In this document: positions 17,347-25,359 of the stretch, one piece after another | Layout: each line of letters starts with the position of its first letter | Numbering within the stretch: the first letter of the stretch is position 1 | DNA from: Streptomyces griseus | Lineage (GTDB): Bacteria; Actinomycetota; Actinomycetes; Streptomycetales; Streptomycetaceae | Reading direction: 5' to 3' | Assembly (NCBI RefSeq): GCF_900460065.1 | Contig: NZ_UAVD01000033.1 | Coordinates: forward strand, 1-64,000 | DNA: 64,000 bases | Program-made: the position numbers and the translations under genes | The notes under the pieces: model-generated | Databases searched by the model: none | What the model was told of the DNA's origin: nothing | Seen by the model: only the letters and a program-made list of their open reading frames with translations

Positions 17347-18566
17347 AGCGACCCGCCATCGCCGTCACCGGGCTCGGAATGATCACCCCGGTCGGCCACA
17401 CCACCGACACCACCTGGGACGGAGTCTGCGCGGGCGTGTCGCCCGCCCGTACCGTTCCCGAACTGCTGGGCTGCGAAGTCGACTTCGCCTGTACGGTCAC
17501 CGGCATCGACCTCGACGACGCGGTCGGCGGCCGGACCGCCTTCCGGATGGGCCGGTACGTCAAGTTCGCCCTCCTGGCCGCCCGGGAGGCGGTCGCCGAC
17601 GCCGGGCTGGACCCGGCGCGCTGGGACGGCGCCCGGGTCGCCGTCGTCGTCGGCACGAGCAGCGGAGGATCCGCCGGACTCACCGAACAGACCGTCGCTC
17701 TGGAGCGGCGGGGGCCCGCGGCCACCTCACCCTCGGGCATCCTGCTGACCATCCCCAGCATGCCCGCGGCCGAGATCGCCATCGGGATGCGGGCCACCGG
17801 GCCCAGCCTGGCCCCGTGCACGGCCTGTTCGTCCGGCGTGACCGCGCTGTCGGTGGCCCGGGACATGCTGACGCTGGGCCGGTGCGACATCGCCATCGCC
17901 GGGGCCACCGAGTCGATCGTGTTCCCGGTCGCCATGACCGGCTTCGCCCGCTCCGGCGCGGCGGCGCTGCGGGACGGAGACCCCGCCCGCCTCTGCCGGC
18001 CCTTCGCGGCGGACCGGGCCGGCCTCGTCATGGGCGAGGGCGCGGCCATCATGGTCCTGGAGCGCGCGGCGGACGCCCGTGCGAGAGGCGCCGTTCCCCG
18101 GGCGCTGATCGCGGGCGCGGGCGCCACCACCGACGCCCATCACCCCACCAGCCCCCACCCGTCCGGGGAGGTGGCGGGGGCGGCGGTCGAGGCCGCGCTG
18201 CGCGATGCGGGCTGGCGCGCCGAGGAGGTCGACCACGTCAACGCGCACGGGACGTCGACCCCCCTCAACGACGCCACCGAAGCCGCCCTCATCCGCCGGT
18301 CCTATCCGCACCGGCCGCCCGTCACCGCCCCCAAGGGCGTGCTGGGCCACTGCATGGGGGCGGCCGGCGCCATCGAAGCGGGCCTGACCGTCCTCACGCT
18401 CCAGCACGGAGTGGTCCCCCCGATCGCGAACCTGGACGCCCCCGAGCCCGGGTTCGACATCGACTGCGTCACCAAGGCCCCGCGCCGGGTGCCCGTACGT
18501 CGGGCGGTCAGCCACTCCTTCGGCTTCGGCGGCCAGAACGCGGTGATCGCCCTCCAGGCCCCGTAA
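17343..18566 (+). CDS. beta-ketoacyl-ACP synthase II-like ketosynthase (second of two)
   Basis: The 407-residue protein resembles the first ketosynthase of the cluster along its length (shared blocks DFACxVxGIDLDxAVGGR, GLDPARWDG, HINAHGTST). The active site is complete with Cys162 (TACSSG), His302 (NAHGTST), Lys331 and His336 (GHCMGAAGA). The pair therefore looks like a duplication rather than an alpha/chain-length-factor heterodimer. It closes the co-directional cluster; a strong terminator follows 90 bp downstream. Confidence 0.9.
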   Translation: MKRPAIAVTGLGMITPVGHTTDTTWDGVCAGVSPARTVPELLGCEVDFACTVTGIDLDDAVGGRTAFRMGRYVKFALLAAREAVADAGLDPARWDGARVAVVVGTSSGGSAGLTEQTVALERRGPAATSPSGILLTIPSMPAAEIAIGMRATGPSLAPCTACSSGVTALSVARDMLTLGRCDIAIAGATESIVFPVAMTGFARSGAAALRDGDPARLCRPFAADRAGLVMGEGAAIMVLERAADARARGAVPRALIAGAGATTDAHHPTSPHPSGEVAGAAVEAALRDAGWRAEEVDHVNAHGTSTPLNDATEAALIRRSYPHRPPVTAPKGVLGHCMGAAGAIEAGLTVLTLQHGVVPPIANLDAPEPGFDIDCVTKAPRRVPVRRAVSHSFGFGGQNAVIALQAP

Positions 18567-18655
18567 CCCAGGCCCCGCGTCCCGGACTCCGCGAGCCCCG
18601 ACCGGCCGACCCGGACCGGTCGCCCCCGGGCTCCGCGGTCCGGGCGGAATCCACC

Positions 18656-18694
18656 GGGCCGGTGCGGCGGGTCGATCCCGCGCCGCACCGGCCC
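18656..18694 (+). terminator. strong terminator after the ketosynthase cluster
   Basis: GGGCCGGTGCGGCG (18656-18669) pairs perfectly with CGCCGCACCGGCCC (18681-18694), and the loop closes further with GG/CC pairs. It separates the cluster from the downstream B12 riboswitch. Confidence 0.7.
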
Positions 18695-18749
18695 CGCCCG
18701 CAGCCGCCCGCCGCACCGCCCCCGACCAGCCCGAAGACGCGTGATAGCT

Positions 18750-18922
18750 TGCCGGGGCCAGTCGAACCCCACGACGGGGTCAGGGAATCCGGTGCGAATC
18801 CGGAACTGACGCGCAGCGGTGAGGGGGACGGGCGGGGCCACGGCCACTGGAGCGCACAGGTGCTCCGGGAAGGCGTCCCGCCCGGACGAACCCGAGTCCG
18901 AAGACCTGCTGGCGCCCGCGCC
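18750..18922 (+). promoter_or_regulatory. cobalamin (AdoCbl) riboswitch
   Basis: Hallmarks of the B12 element appear in order: GGGAATCCGGTGCGAATCC near 18783, CTGACGCGCAGCGGTGAG near 18805, GCCACTGG near 18843, CGGGAAGGCG near 18866, and the B12-box region GAGTCCGAAGACCTGCTGGC ending at 18913. It lies in the leader of a BtuF-like binding-protein gene, whose GTG start is about 65 bp downstream. High cobalamin should lower expression of the importer. Confidence 0.93.
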
Positions 18923-18987
18923 CGAACCGTGGCGCGGGTACCGTACGACGGGCTCCGCGGCTGGGCCCAGAGACACCGAGGTCCTTC

Positions 18988-20037
18988 GTGCTGCCCACGG
19001 CCACCCCTGCCCCGATACGCGCCGCCGCCCTGCTCGCCGCGGGACTCCTCGTGCTCACCGCCTGCGGCGGCGACGGGAGCACCACCACGGCCGCCGGGGG
19101 CGGCACGGCCGACGGATTCCCGGTCACGCTCGAGAACTGCGGGCGCACCGTCACCGTGAAGGCGCCGCCCGAGCGGGCGGTCTCCGTCGACCAGGGCTCG
19201 ACCGAGATCCTGCTCTCGCTCGGTCTGGCGGACCGGCTCGCCGCCACCGCCACCTGGACCGACCCGGTCATGAAGGGGCTGGAGAAGGCGAACGCGGGCG
19301 TCGAACGGATCTCGGAGAACCGGCCCTCCTCGGAGAAGGTCCTCGACAAGGAACCCGACTTCCTCTCCGCGTCCTTCACCTCCACCCTCGCCAAGGGCGG
19401 CGTCGCGCCCCGCGAACAGTTCGAACGGCTCGGCGTCCCCACCTACATCTCGCCCGCCGACTGCGCGGGCAAGGACAACAGCGGCGGCGGCGACGGAGCC
19501 CGCACCGCGCCACTGGCCATGGACAGCGTCTACACGGAAGTCCGGGAACTGGCCCGGGTGTTCGGCGTACCCGAACGCGGCGAGGCCCTGGTGGAGAAGC
19601 TCCGGGCACGCGTGGAGCGGGCCACCGAAGACGTCGACGCGTCGGACACCTCCCTCCTCTACTGGTTCTCCGACTCCAAGGCCCCCTATCTCGCGGGCTG
19701 TTGCGGGGCGCCCGGCGTCATCACCGAGGAACTCGGCGCGCAGAACGTCTTCGACGACACCCACGACGAATGGCCCCAGGTCAGCTGGGAGACCGTCGCC
19801 GACCGCAACCCCGACGTCCTGGTCATCGGCGACCTGACCCGTACGACGCAGACGGCGGAGAGCGCCGCGAAGAAGATCGAGTTCCTGGAGTCCAACCCGG
19901 TCACCAGGACCATGGACGCCGTGAAGAACCGCCGCTACGTGCTGCTGAGCGGCCAGGCCATGAACCCGACCATCCGGACGGTCGAGGGCCTGGAACGCGT
20001 CGCGGCCGGTCTCCGCGGCTTCGGGCTCGCGGGATGA
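18988..20037 (+). CDS. ABC transporter substrate-binding lipoprotein, probable corrinoid-binding BtuF type
   Basis: The 349-residue protein has a lipoprotein signal with lipobox LTAC (residues ~22-25), so it is anchored to the membrane on the outside. A class III binding-protein fold follows (ERAVSVDQGSTEILLSLGLADRL, NPDVLVIGDLTRT). The gene directly follows a cobalamin riboswitch and is coupled to FecCD-type permease and ATPase genes, and an adenosylcobinamide amidohydrolase gene lies 1.4 kb further on. Import of cobalamin or cobinamide is therefore the best assignment. GAGG lies 6 bp before the GTG start. Confidence 0.88.
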   Translation: MLPTATPAPIRAAALLAAGLLVLTACGGDGSTTTAAGGGTADGFPVTLENCGRTVTVKAPPERAVSVDQGSTEILLSLGLADRLAATATWTDPVMKGLEKANAGVERISENRPSSEKVLDKEPDFLSASFTSTLAKGGVAPREQFERLGVPTYISPADCAGKDNSGGGDGARTAPLAMDSVYTEVRELARVFGVPERGEALVEKLRARVERATEDVDASDTSLLYWFSDSKAPYLAGCCGAPGVITEELGAQNVFDDTHDEWPQVSWETVADRNPDVLVIGDLTRTTQTAESAAKKIEFLESNPVTRTMDAVKNRRYVLLSGQAMNPTIRTVEGLERVAAGLRGFGLAG

Positions 20038-21143
20038 GCACCGGGAACCGAACGGCGGCGCGACCGGAGCCCGGGGCCCGGGAGCGGGGCACGGCGCCAC
20101 CCGTCTTCGGGCCCGGCCCCTCCCGGCACGGGGCCCGCCTCGCCGTACCGCTCTGGACGGGCGGGATCCTGCTCCTGCTGGCGTCCGTCGCCGTCGCGGT
20201 GACGATCGGGCCCGCCCGGATCTCCGTGCCCGACGTGCGGTCCGTCGTCGCCGCGCACCTCGGGTTCGGCGACTCCGGCCTCAGCCCGATCCGTGACGGC
20301 ATCATCTGGAACCTCCGCATGCCCCGCACCCTCCTCGCCGCCGTGTGCGGCGCGGGCCTCGCGGTCTGCGGCACGGTGATGCAGTCCCTGCTGCGCAACC
20401 CGCTCGCGGATCCCTTCGTGCTCGGCGTCTCCTCCGGCGCCTCGACCGGGGCGGTCGTGGTGGTGGTCCTCGGGGTCGGCGGGGGAGCGGTGTCGCTGTC
20501 GGCCGGGGCGTTCGTCGGGGCGCTGCTCTCGTTCGCCCTGGTGCTGCTGCTCAGCCACACCCTCGGCGGCTCCACCGACCGGGTCGTCCTCTCCGGCGTC
20601 GCCGCGATGCAGCTTTTCTCCGCCCTCACCTCCTTCGTCGTCATGACGTCCGCCGACGCCGAGCAGACCCGCGGGGTGCTGTTCTGGCTCCTCGGCTCGC
20701 TCAGCGGGGTCGGCTGGAGCGAGGTCGTCCTCTGCTCCGCCGTGCTCGCCGTCTGCCTGGTGATCTGCCTCGCCCACGCCCGTACGCTCGACGCCTTCGC
20801 CTTCGGTCAGGACGCCGCCGCCGCTCTCGGCGTGAACGTCGCCCGCACCCGGATCGTGCTGCTGTGCGCCACCGCGCTGCTGACCGCGGCCCTGGTCAGC
20901 GCGGCCGGGGCGATCGGTTTCGTCGGGCTGGTCCTGCCGCACGCCGCCCGCGCCCTCACCGGCTCCGGGCACCGGCGGCTCCTCCCGGTCACCGCGCTCG
21001 CCGGGGCCGTGTTCCTGGTCTGGGTCGACACCCTCGCCCGGACCGTCCTGGACCCGCAGGAGATCCCGGTCGGCGTCGTCACCGCGATGATCGGCGTTCC
21101 CGCGTTCGTCCTCGTCCTGTACCGCACCCGGAGCACGTCATGA
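20034..21143 (+). CDS. FecCD/BtuC-type ABC permease
   Basis: The 369-residue protein has about nine or ten membrane segments. It carries the family motifs RMPRTLLAAVCGAGLAVCGTVMQSLLRNPLADP (read from residue ~95) and GAIGFVGLVLPHAAR in the loop that contacts the ATPase. It forms the channel of the corrinoid importer. The start overlaps the binding-protein stop (ATGA) and its own stop overlaps the ATPase start, so the three genes form one translationally coupled unit under the riboswitch. The first ~35 residues are hydrophilic. Confidence 0.92.
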   Translation: MSTGNRTAARPEPGARERGTAPPVFGPGPSRHGARLAVPLWTGGILLLLASVAVAVTIGPARISVPDVRSVVAAHLGFGDSGLSPIRDGIIWNLRMPRTLLAAVCGAGLAVCGTVMQSLLRNPLADPFVLGVSSGASTGAVVVVVLGVGGGAVSLSAGAFVGALLSFALVLLLSHTLGGSTDRVVLSGVAAMQLFSALTSFVVMTSADAEQTRGVLFWLLGSLSGVGWSEVVLCSAVLAVCLVICLAHARTLDAFAFGQDAAAALGVNVARTRIVLLCATALLTAALVSAAGAIGFVGLVLPHAARALTGSGHRRLLPVTALAGAVFLVWVDTLARTVLDPQEIPVGVVTAMIGVPAFVLVLYRTRSTS

Positions 21144-21931
21144 ACCACCCCGCGGACGCCGGTGAAGGACTGCGCGCCGAGCGGGTCCGCCGGGAGGCGG
21201 GCGGCCGGCTCATCCTCGACGGCGTGGCCATCACCCCGCCGCCCGGCGCCACCGTCGGACTGCTCGGCCCCAACGGCTCCGGCAAGTCCACCCTGCTGCG
21301 GATCCTCGCGGGCCTCCTCGCCCCGGACGCCGGGGTCGTCACCCTGGACGGCAACGCTCTCGCCGGCCTCGGCCGTCGCACCGTCGCCCGCCGGATCGCC
21401 GTCGTCGACCAGCACGCGGTCACCCAGGTCGACCTCAGCGTCCTGGACGTCGTACGCCTCGGCCGTATCCCGCACCGCCGCGCCTGGTCCGCCCCCGGCC
21501 GCACCGACGAGGACGCCGTCGCCGAGGCGCTGCGGCGCACCGGGCTGACCGGCCACGCCGGGCAGTCCTGGCACACCCTGTCCGGCGGTGAACGCCAACG
21601 CGTCCAGATCGCCCGCGCCCTGGCCCAGCAGCCCCGCGAACTCCTGCTCGACGAACCGACGAACCACCTCGACATCCAGCACCAGCTGGACCTGCTCGCG
21701 CTGATCGCCGACCTCCCCGTCACCAGCGTCGTCGCGCTGCACGACCTCAACCTCGCCGCGATGTTCTGCGACCGGATCACCGTGATGAAGGCCGGCCGGG
21801 TCGTCGCCGGCGGCACCCCCGTCGAGGTCATCACCGAGGAGCTCATCGCGGACGTCTACGGGGTCGGAGCGGTCGTCACCCCGGACGGGCCCGACGGGCG
21901 CCCCTCGGTGCGGTTCCTGCCGCGACGCTGA
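21140..21931 (+). CDS. ABC transporter ATPase, BtuD type
   Basis: The 263-residue protein has Walker A GPNGSGKST, the ABC signature LSGGERQRVQ, Walker B ELLLDEPTNHLD and a switch His (ALHDLNLA). It energises the corrinoid importer with the two upstream genes. The start overlaps the permease stop codon. A strong terminator follows 21 bp after the stop. Confidence 0.92.
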   Translation: MNHPADAGEGLRAERVRREAGGRLILDGVAITPPPGATVGLLGPNGSGKSTLLRILAGLLAPDAGVVTLDGNALAGLGRRTVARRIAVVDQHAVTQVDLSVLDVVRLGRIPHRRAWSAPGRTDEDAVAEALRRTGLTGHAGQSWHTLSGGERQRVQIARALAQQPRELLLDEPTNHLDIQHQLDLLALIADLPVTSVVALHDLNLAAMFCDRITVMKAGRVVAGGTPVEVITEELIADVYGVGAVVTPDGPDGRPSVRFLPRR

Positions 21932-21952
21932 GCGCGTACGGCGCCGGACAGC

Positions 21953-21989
21953 CCGCCGGGCGGGCCCGTGAGACGGGTCCGCCCGGCGG
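21953..21989. terminator. terminator between the importer operon and the PRC-barrel gene
   Basis: A 17-bp stem with one mismatch (21953-21969 with 21973-21989) closes a 3-nt GAG loop. It lies between two convergent genes and can serve both. Confidence 0.7.
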
Positions 21990-22034
21990 CCGAGGACGTG
22001 GGAGCGGCCGTGTGGCCACCAGAGGAAGTGCCGG

Positions 22035-23090
22035 TCAGCGGCGACGCCCCTGGCCGAACTCGCCACCGGCGTCCTTGCCCTTGCCCATCTCCGTACCGTC
22101 CGCGTAGTCGATCTTCTCCTTGCGGACCTCGGCGGAGACCTCCTTCTGCTCGGTGACCCGGTTGGTCTCCAGCCGGACCCGCTCCACCGGCACGGCCTCC
22201 TTGCGCACCGTGGCGCGCTCCGCGTGCAGCGTCACCTCGACGTCCTGCTCGCCGAAGTCCGTGGTCCCGGCGGTCTTCTCACCGGGCTGCATCGGTTCGC
22301 GGACCACGCGGACCTCTTCGTGGGAGACCGGCACGGTCCGGGTGACCTCCTCGGTCACCACGTACTTGTGCAGCCGTGCCCTGCCGCTCTCGTACTCCTC
22401 CTTGCCGACGTGCAGCTGCTCCTCGGAGCGGATCATCTCCTCGCGGCCGCCCATGTCGGCCGACCGGGACGTGCCCGCACCGGCGCCCGCCAGCGGGCGC
22501 CCCGCGGTGGAGGCGTCCGTGTCGCGGTGCTTGCCCGTACCGCTGTCTGCTCCTGCCATGCCCGCGGCTCCTGTCGTTCCCACGCCGGCCGCTCCGGCGC
22601 TCGTCCCCACCGTGGTGTCCTTGCCGGTCGCCCTGGCGCCGGGGGGCGTCCTGGTCCCACGGGCCGCGCCCGCCGCACCGGCGGCGCCCGCCGCCCCCAT
22701 GGCCCCGGTCCCGGCGGCGGTCGGCGCGTCCGTGCCCGCCGTCCGGTTCTCGCCGAGGTTGCCGGACTTCCTGGTCAGGCCGTAGTGCCGGTACAGCTCC
22801 TCCTCCTCGGCCACGGAGAGGTGCGCGTCGGCGTCCACGCGCGGCGCATCCTTGACGCTGTCCTTCGGATGCGCGACGTGCAGGTCGGAGCCCACCCGAC
22901 GGGCTCCGGCGAGCGGGACGAAGCTCTCCTTCATGCCGAACAGGCCGGTCTTGACCGTGACCCAGTCGGGCTTGCCGGTGTCGTCGTCGACGTACACCCG
23001 GCCGACGCTGCCGACCTTCTCGCCGTCGTTGTCGTACACGGTCAGACCGTCGAGTTCTCCGGAATCCGTGAAACCGTCAGCGGCTCCCAT
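22035..23090 (-). CDS. PRC-barrel and DUF2382 domain stress protein
   Basis: The 351-residue protein has an N-terminal PRC-barrel (residues ~10-95, LTVYDNDGEKVGSVGRVYVDDDTG). A low-complexity Gly/Ala/Thr linker follows (residues ~120-220), then a C-terminal YsnF/AvaK-type DUF2382 domain (EEQLHVGKEEYESGRARLHKYVVTEEV, VPVSHEEVRVVREP). Both domains are linked to general stress proteins. There is no signal peptide, so it is cytoplasmic. The ATG at 23090 has AGGAGG 8 bp upstream; a longer frame starting at 23171 lacks such support. Stress-sigma control is plausible but no clear promoter was seen. Confidence 0.87.
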   Translation of the reverse strand: MGAADGFTDSGELDGLTVYDNDGEKVGSVGRVYVDDDTGKPDWVTVKTGLFGMKESFVPLAGARRVGSDLHVAHPKDSVKDAPRVDADAHLSVAEEEELYRHYGLTRKSGNLGENRTAGTDAPTAAGTGAMGAAGAAGAAGAARGTRTPPGARATGKDTTVGTSAGAAGVGTTGAAGMAGADSGTGKHRDTDASTAGRPLAGAGAGTSRSADMGGREEMIRSEEQLHVGKEEYESGRARLHKYVVTEEVTRTVPVSHEEVRVVREPMQPGEKTAGTTDFGEQDVEVTLHAERATVRKEAVPVERVRLETNRVTEQKEVSAEVRKEKIDYADGTEMGKGKDAGGEFGQGRRR

Positions 23091-23303
23091 AACCGATTCC
23101 TCCTCTCGGGCACGCCCTGTGGGTGGCTCCACCAGAGGTGGCGCGTCCGGATTCCATCGCGCCTCACCCACATGGACGCTGCAACCGCCCGCTTGCCCGG
23201 ATCAGGGCTCCCGGATGCCCGGCGCGGAGCCCCGGGCCCGTGCGGCGGCACCGGGCCGCCCCCGCACCCGTTAGGCCAATCGGGTGAGGCGCCGGTCCCG
23301 CAT

Positions 23304-24074
23304 ATGATCGGGCGGACCGTGGCGGCGGAACGACGGACCACCGCCGACCCGCCGAGCCACCAGGGGTGCGCCATCTCTCCCGTAGACCTCCGGGCACCCG
23401 CGCACCGCGGCGAACTGCGCGACCGCCACGAGGACGGGCACCGCCTCCATCACCTCGTGTGGCGGCTGGGGCCCGGCCTGCGGGTGTGCAGCAGCGCGGT
23501 TCTCGGCGGCGGCATCGGCACCCGGGCCTGGATCCTCAACGCCCAGGTCCCCGGTGGCTACCCACGCCTCGACCCGGACCGGCACCTCGCCGAGATCGCC
23601 GCCGCGGAGGGGCTCACCGGGCCGGGCGCGGGGCTGATGACCGCCGCCGACGTCGCCGCGTACACGACGGGCCAGGACGGCGGGGTCACCGCGACGGTCA
23701 CCGCCGGCCTCGGCGTACGGGGCTGGGCGGCGGCCCCGGAGACCGCCTCCCCGGACACGTGTCCGGGGCCGGAACGGGCCCCGGCATCCCCGTTCCGGCC
23801 GGGCACGGTCAACATCGTCGTCACCCTGCCCGTCGCGCTCTCCGACGCGGCCCTCGTCAACGCGGTCGCCACCGCCACCGAGGCCAAGGTGCAGGCCCTC
23901 CTGGACGCCGGACTCGACTGCTCGGGCACCCCCACGGACGCCGTGTGCGTCGCCGCTCCCGAACCGGGGCCCGACGGCGGCGAACCCTTCGCCGGACCCC
24001 GGTCCGCCTGGGGCGCGCGGATCGCCCGCGCCGTGCACACCGCCGTACTCGCGGGGGCCCGCACGGCACTGTGA
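23304..24074 (+). CDS. cbiZ: adenosylcobinamide amidohydrolase CbiZ
   Basis: The ~256-residue protein shows CbiZ signatures: SSAVLGGGIG, the strand and helix VNIVVTLPVALSDAALVNA, and CSGTPTDAVCVAAP near the C-terminus. CbiZ removes the aminopropanol side chain of adenosylcobinamide to give adenosylcobyric acid, which lets imported cobinamides be rebuilt into cobalamin. This fits the nearby riboswitch-controlled corrinoid importer. The start is uncertain. ATG 23304 overlaps a TATGAT -10-like box (23303-23308), so the GTG at 23319 may be the true, near-leaderless start. Confidence 0.88.
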   Translation: MIGRTVAAERRTTADPPSHQGCAISPVDLRAPAHRGELRDRHEDGHRLHHLVWRLGPGLRVCSSAVLGGGIGTRAWILNAQVPGGYPRLDPDRHLAEIAAAEGLTGPGAGLMTAADVAAYTTGQDGGVTATVTAGLGVRGWAAAPETASPDTCPGPERAPASPFRPGTVNIVVTLPVALSDAALVNAVATATEAKVQALLDAGLDCSGTPTDAVCVAAPEPGPDGGEPFAGPRSAWGARIARAVHTAVLAGARTAL

Positions 24075-24089
24075 CGGGCTCGGGCCGGG

Positions 24090-25343
24090 TCAGTCCACGG
24101 TCACCGGATGCCGCACCACCGCGTCGAACAGGTAGCCCTGCGTGTTGTGGGCGGTGGCCACCGGCTGGGTACGCCCCGAGCGGTCCGTCGCCCGTGCCAG
24201 CAGCACGACCGGGCCCCGTTCCCTCGGCACCCAGTCGGCCGTCCAGCGCACCCAGCTCCCGGCCCGCGGCTCGTCCCGCAGCCGGGCCGCCCGCCAGCGC
24301 GCTCCGCCGTCGGTGCTGACCTCCACGGCCCGCACGGGCGCCCCGCCGGACCAGGAACGTCCGGTCAGCAGTGTGCGCCGATGGGTGCGGAACGCGGCGC
24401 CCGGGGCCAGCTCGAAGGCGCTCTTGAGCGTCTGCCGGGTCAGCGGCGCGCTCCCCTCGGGCGGATGGCCGGGACCGAACAGCCGGTAGAGGCCGGTGTT
24501 CCACGGGGTGAGCAGCGGCCCGGAGCTCACCTCGATGTCCCCGACCCACTTGATGTTCGCGATACCCACCCACGACGGCACGATCAGCCGCACCGGACAG
24601 CCGTGGTCGGGCGGCAGCGGCTCGCCGTTCATCCCGTACGCGAGCAGCACGTCGTCCAGGGCCTTCGCCACGGGCAGCGGACGGCGCACCCGCCCCAGGT
24701 TCACCCCGTCGGTGACGACCTCCGCGTCCAGGCCACGCGGCAGGACGTCCACCGCGTGCCGCCCGATCCCCGCCCGGCGCAGCACGTCCGCCAGCCGCAC
24801 CCCGTGCCAGCGTGCCGTCCCGATCGCCCCGAGCGTCCAGGCGGTCCCGCTGACCGCCTGGCCCTGCTGCGAGGCGAAGTAGCTGCGGCCGTTGCCCGCG
24901 CACTCCACGAACGCGGTGCGCGTCACCGGGGGAAGGGCCAGCAGATCGGCGAAGGTGAAGTCCACCGGGCCGCCGCTCAGCCCGTCGCCCCAGACCGTCA
25001 GCTTCCAGTCGGCCCGGTCGATGCGCGGGGTGGCGGTGTGATTGCGGACGAAGAACCGGTCGGCGGGTGTCAGCAGCCCGGTGTCCCGCAGGGCCTCGAA
25101 CTTCGTCTCCGCGTTGGTGCCGCGCAGCGTGAACAGCTCCGGGGGCAGCGGCTTGACCACGCCGGGCAGCCCGTCGGCGGCCCGCGCCGGTGCGGCGACC
25201 GAGGCCAGCGGCACGGCGGCCGAGGCCGCCGCGACCAGCTTCAGCAGATCGCGGCGGTCGATCCCGGCGGAGCGTGCCCGGCCGCCGGTCCACTGCCGCA
25301 TCCGTATCCGGTCGTAGACGTCCTCGGTCGGAACGGGGCTCAT
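24090..25343 (-). CDS. Tat-exported molybdopterin oxidoreductase, sulfite oxidase family
   Basis: The 417-residue protein has a twin-arginine signal (DRRDLLK with Arg30-Arg31, then a hydrophobic stretch to ~residue 55). The oxidoreductase molybdopterin domain follows, with the Mo-ligating cysteine at Cys148 (FVECAGNGR) and the family block PVRLIVPSWVG. A Mo-co dimerisation domain is at the C-terminus. It probably oxidises or reduces a sulfur or related compound outside the membrane; the exact substrate is open. GAGGAG lies before ATG 25343. It is 16 bp downstream of metX in the same direction, which suggests a sulfur-metabolism operon. Confidence 0.88.
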   Translation of the reverse strand: MSPVPTEDVYDRIRMRQWTGGRARSAGIDRRDLLKLVAAASAAVPLASVAAPARAADGLPGVVKPLPPELFTLRGTNAETKFEALRDTGLLTPADRFFVRNHTATPRIDRADWKLTVWGDGLSGGPVDFTFADLLALPPVTRTAFVECAGNGRSYFASQQGQAVSGTAWTLGAIGTARWHGVRLADVLRRAGIGRHAVDVLPRGLDAEVVTDGVNLGRVRRPLPVAKALDDVLLAYGMNGEPLPPDHGCPVRLIVPSWVGIANIKWVGDIEVSSGPLLTPWNTGLYRLFGPGHPPEGSAPLTRQTLKSAFELAPGAAFRTHRRTLLTGRSWSGGAPVRAVEVSTDGGARWRAARLRDEPRAGSWVRWTADWVPRERGPVVLLARATDRSGRTQPVATAHNTQGYLFDAVVRHPVTVD

Positions 25344-25359
25344 GGAGGCTCCTCGCGGT

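Noticed and set aside
13622..18566. The two KAS II proteins as a ketosynthase/chain-length-factor pair
   Set aside because: Both keep the catalytic Cys; a chain-length factor would have Gln or another residue there.
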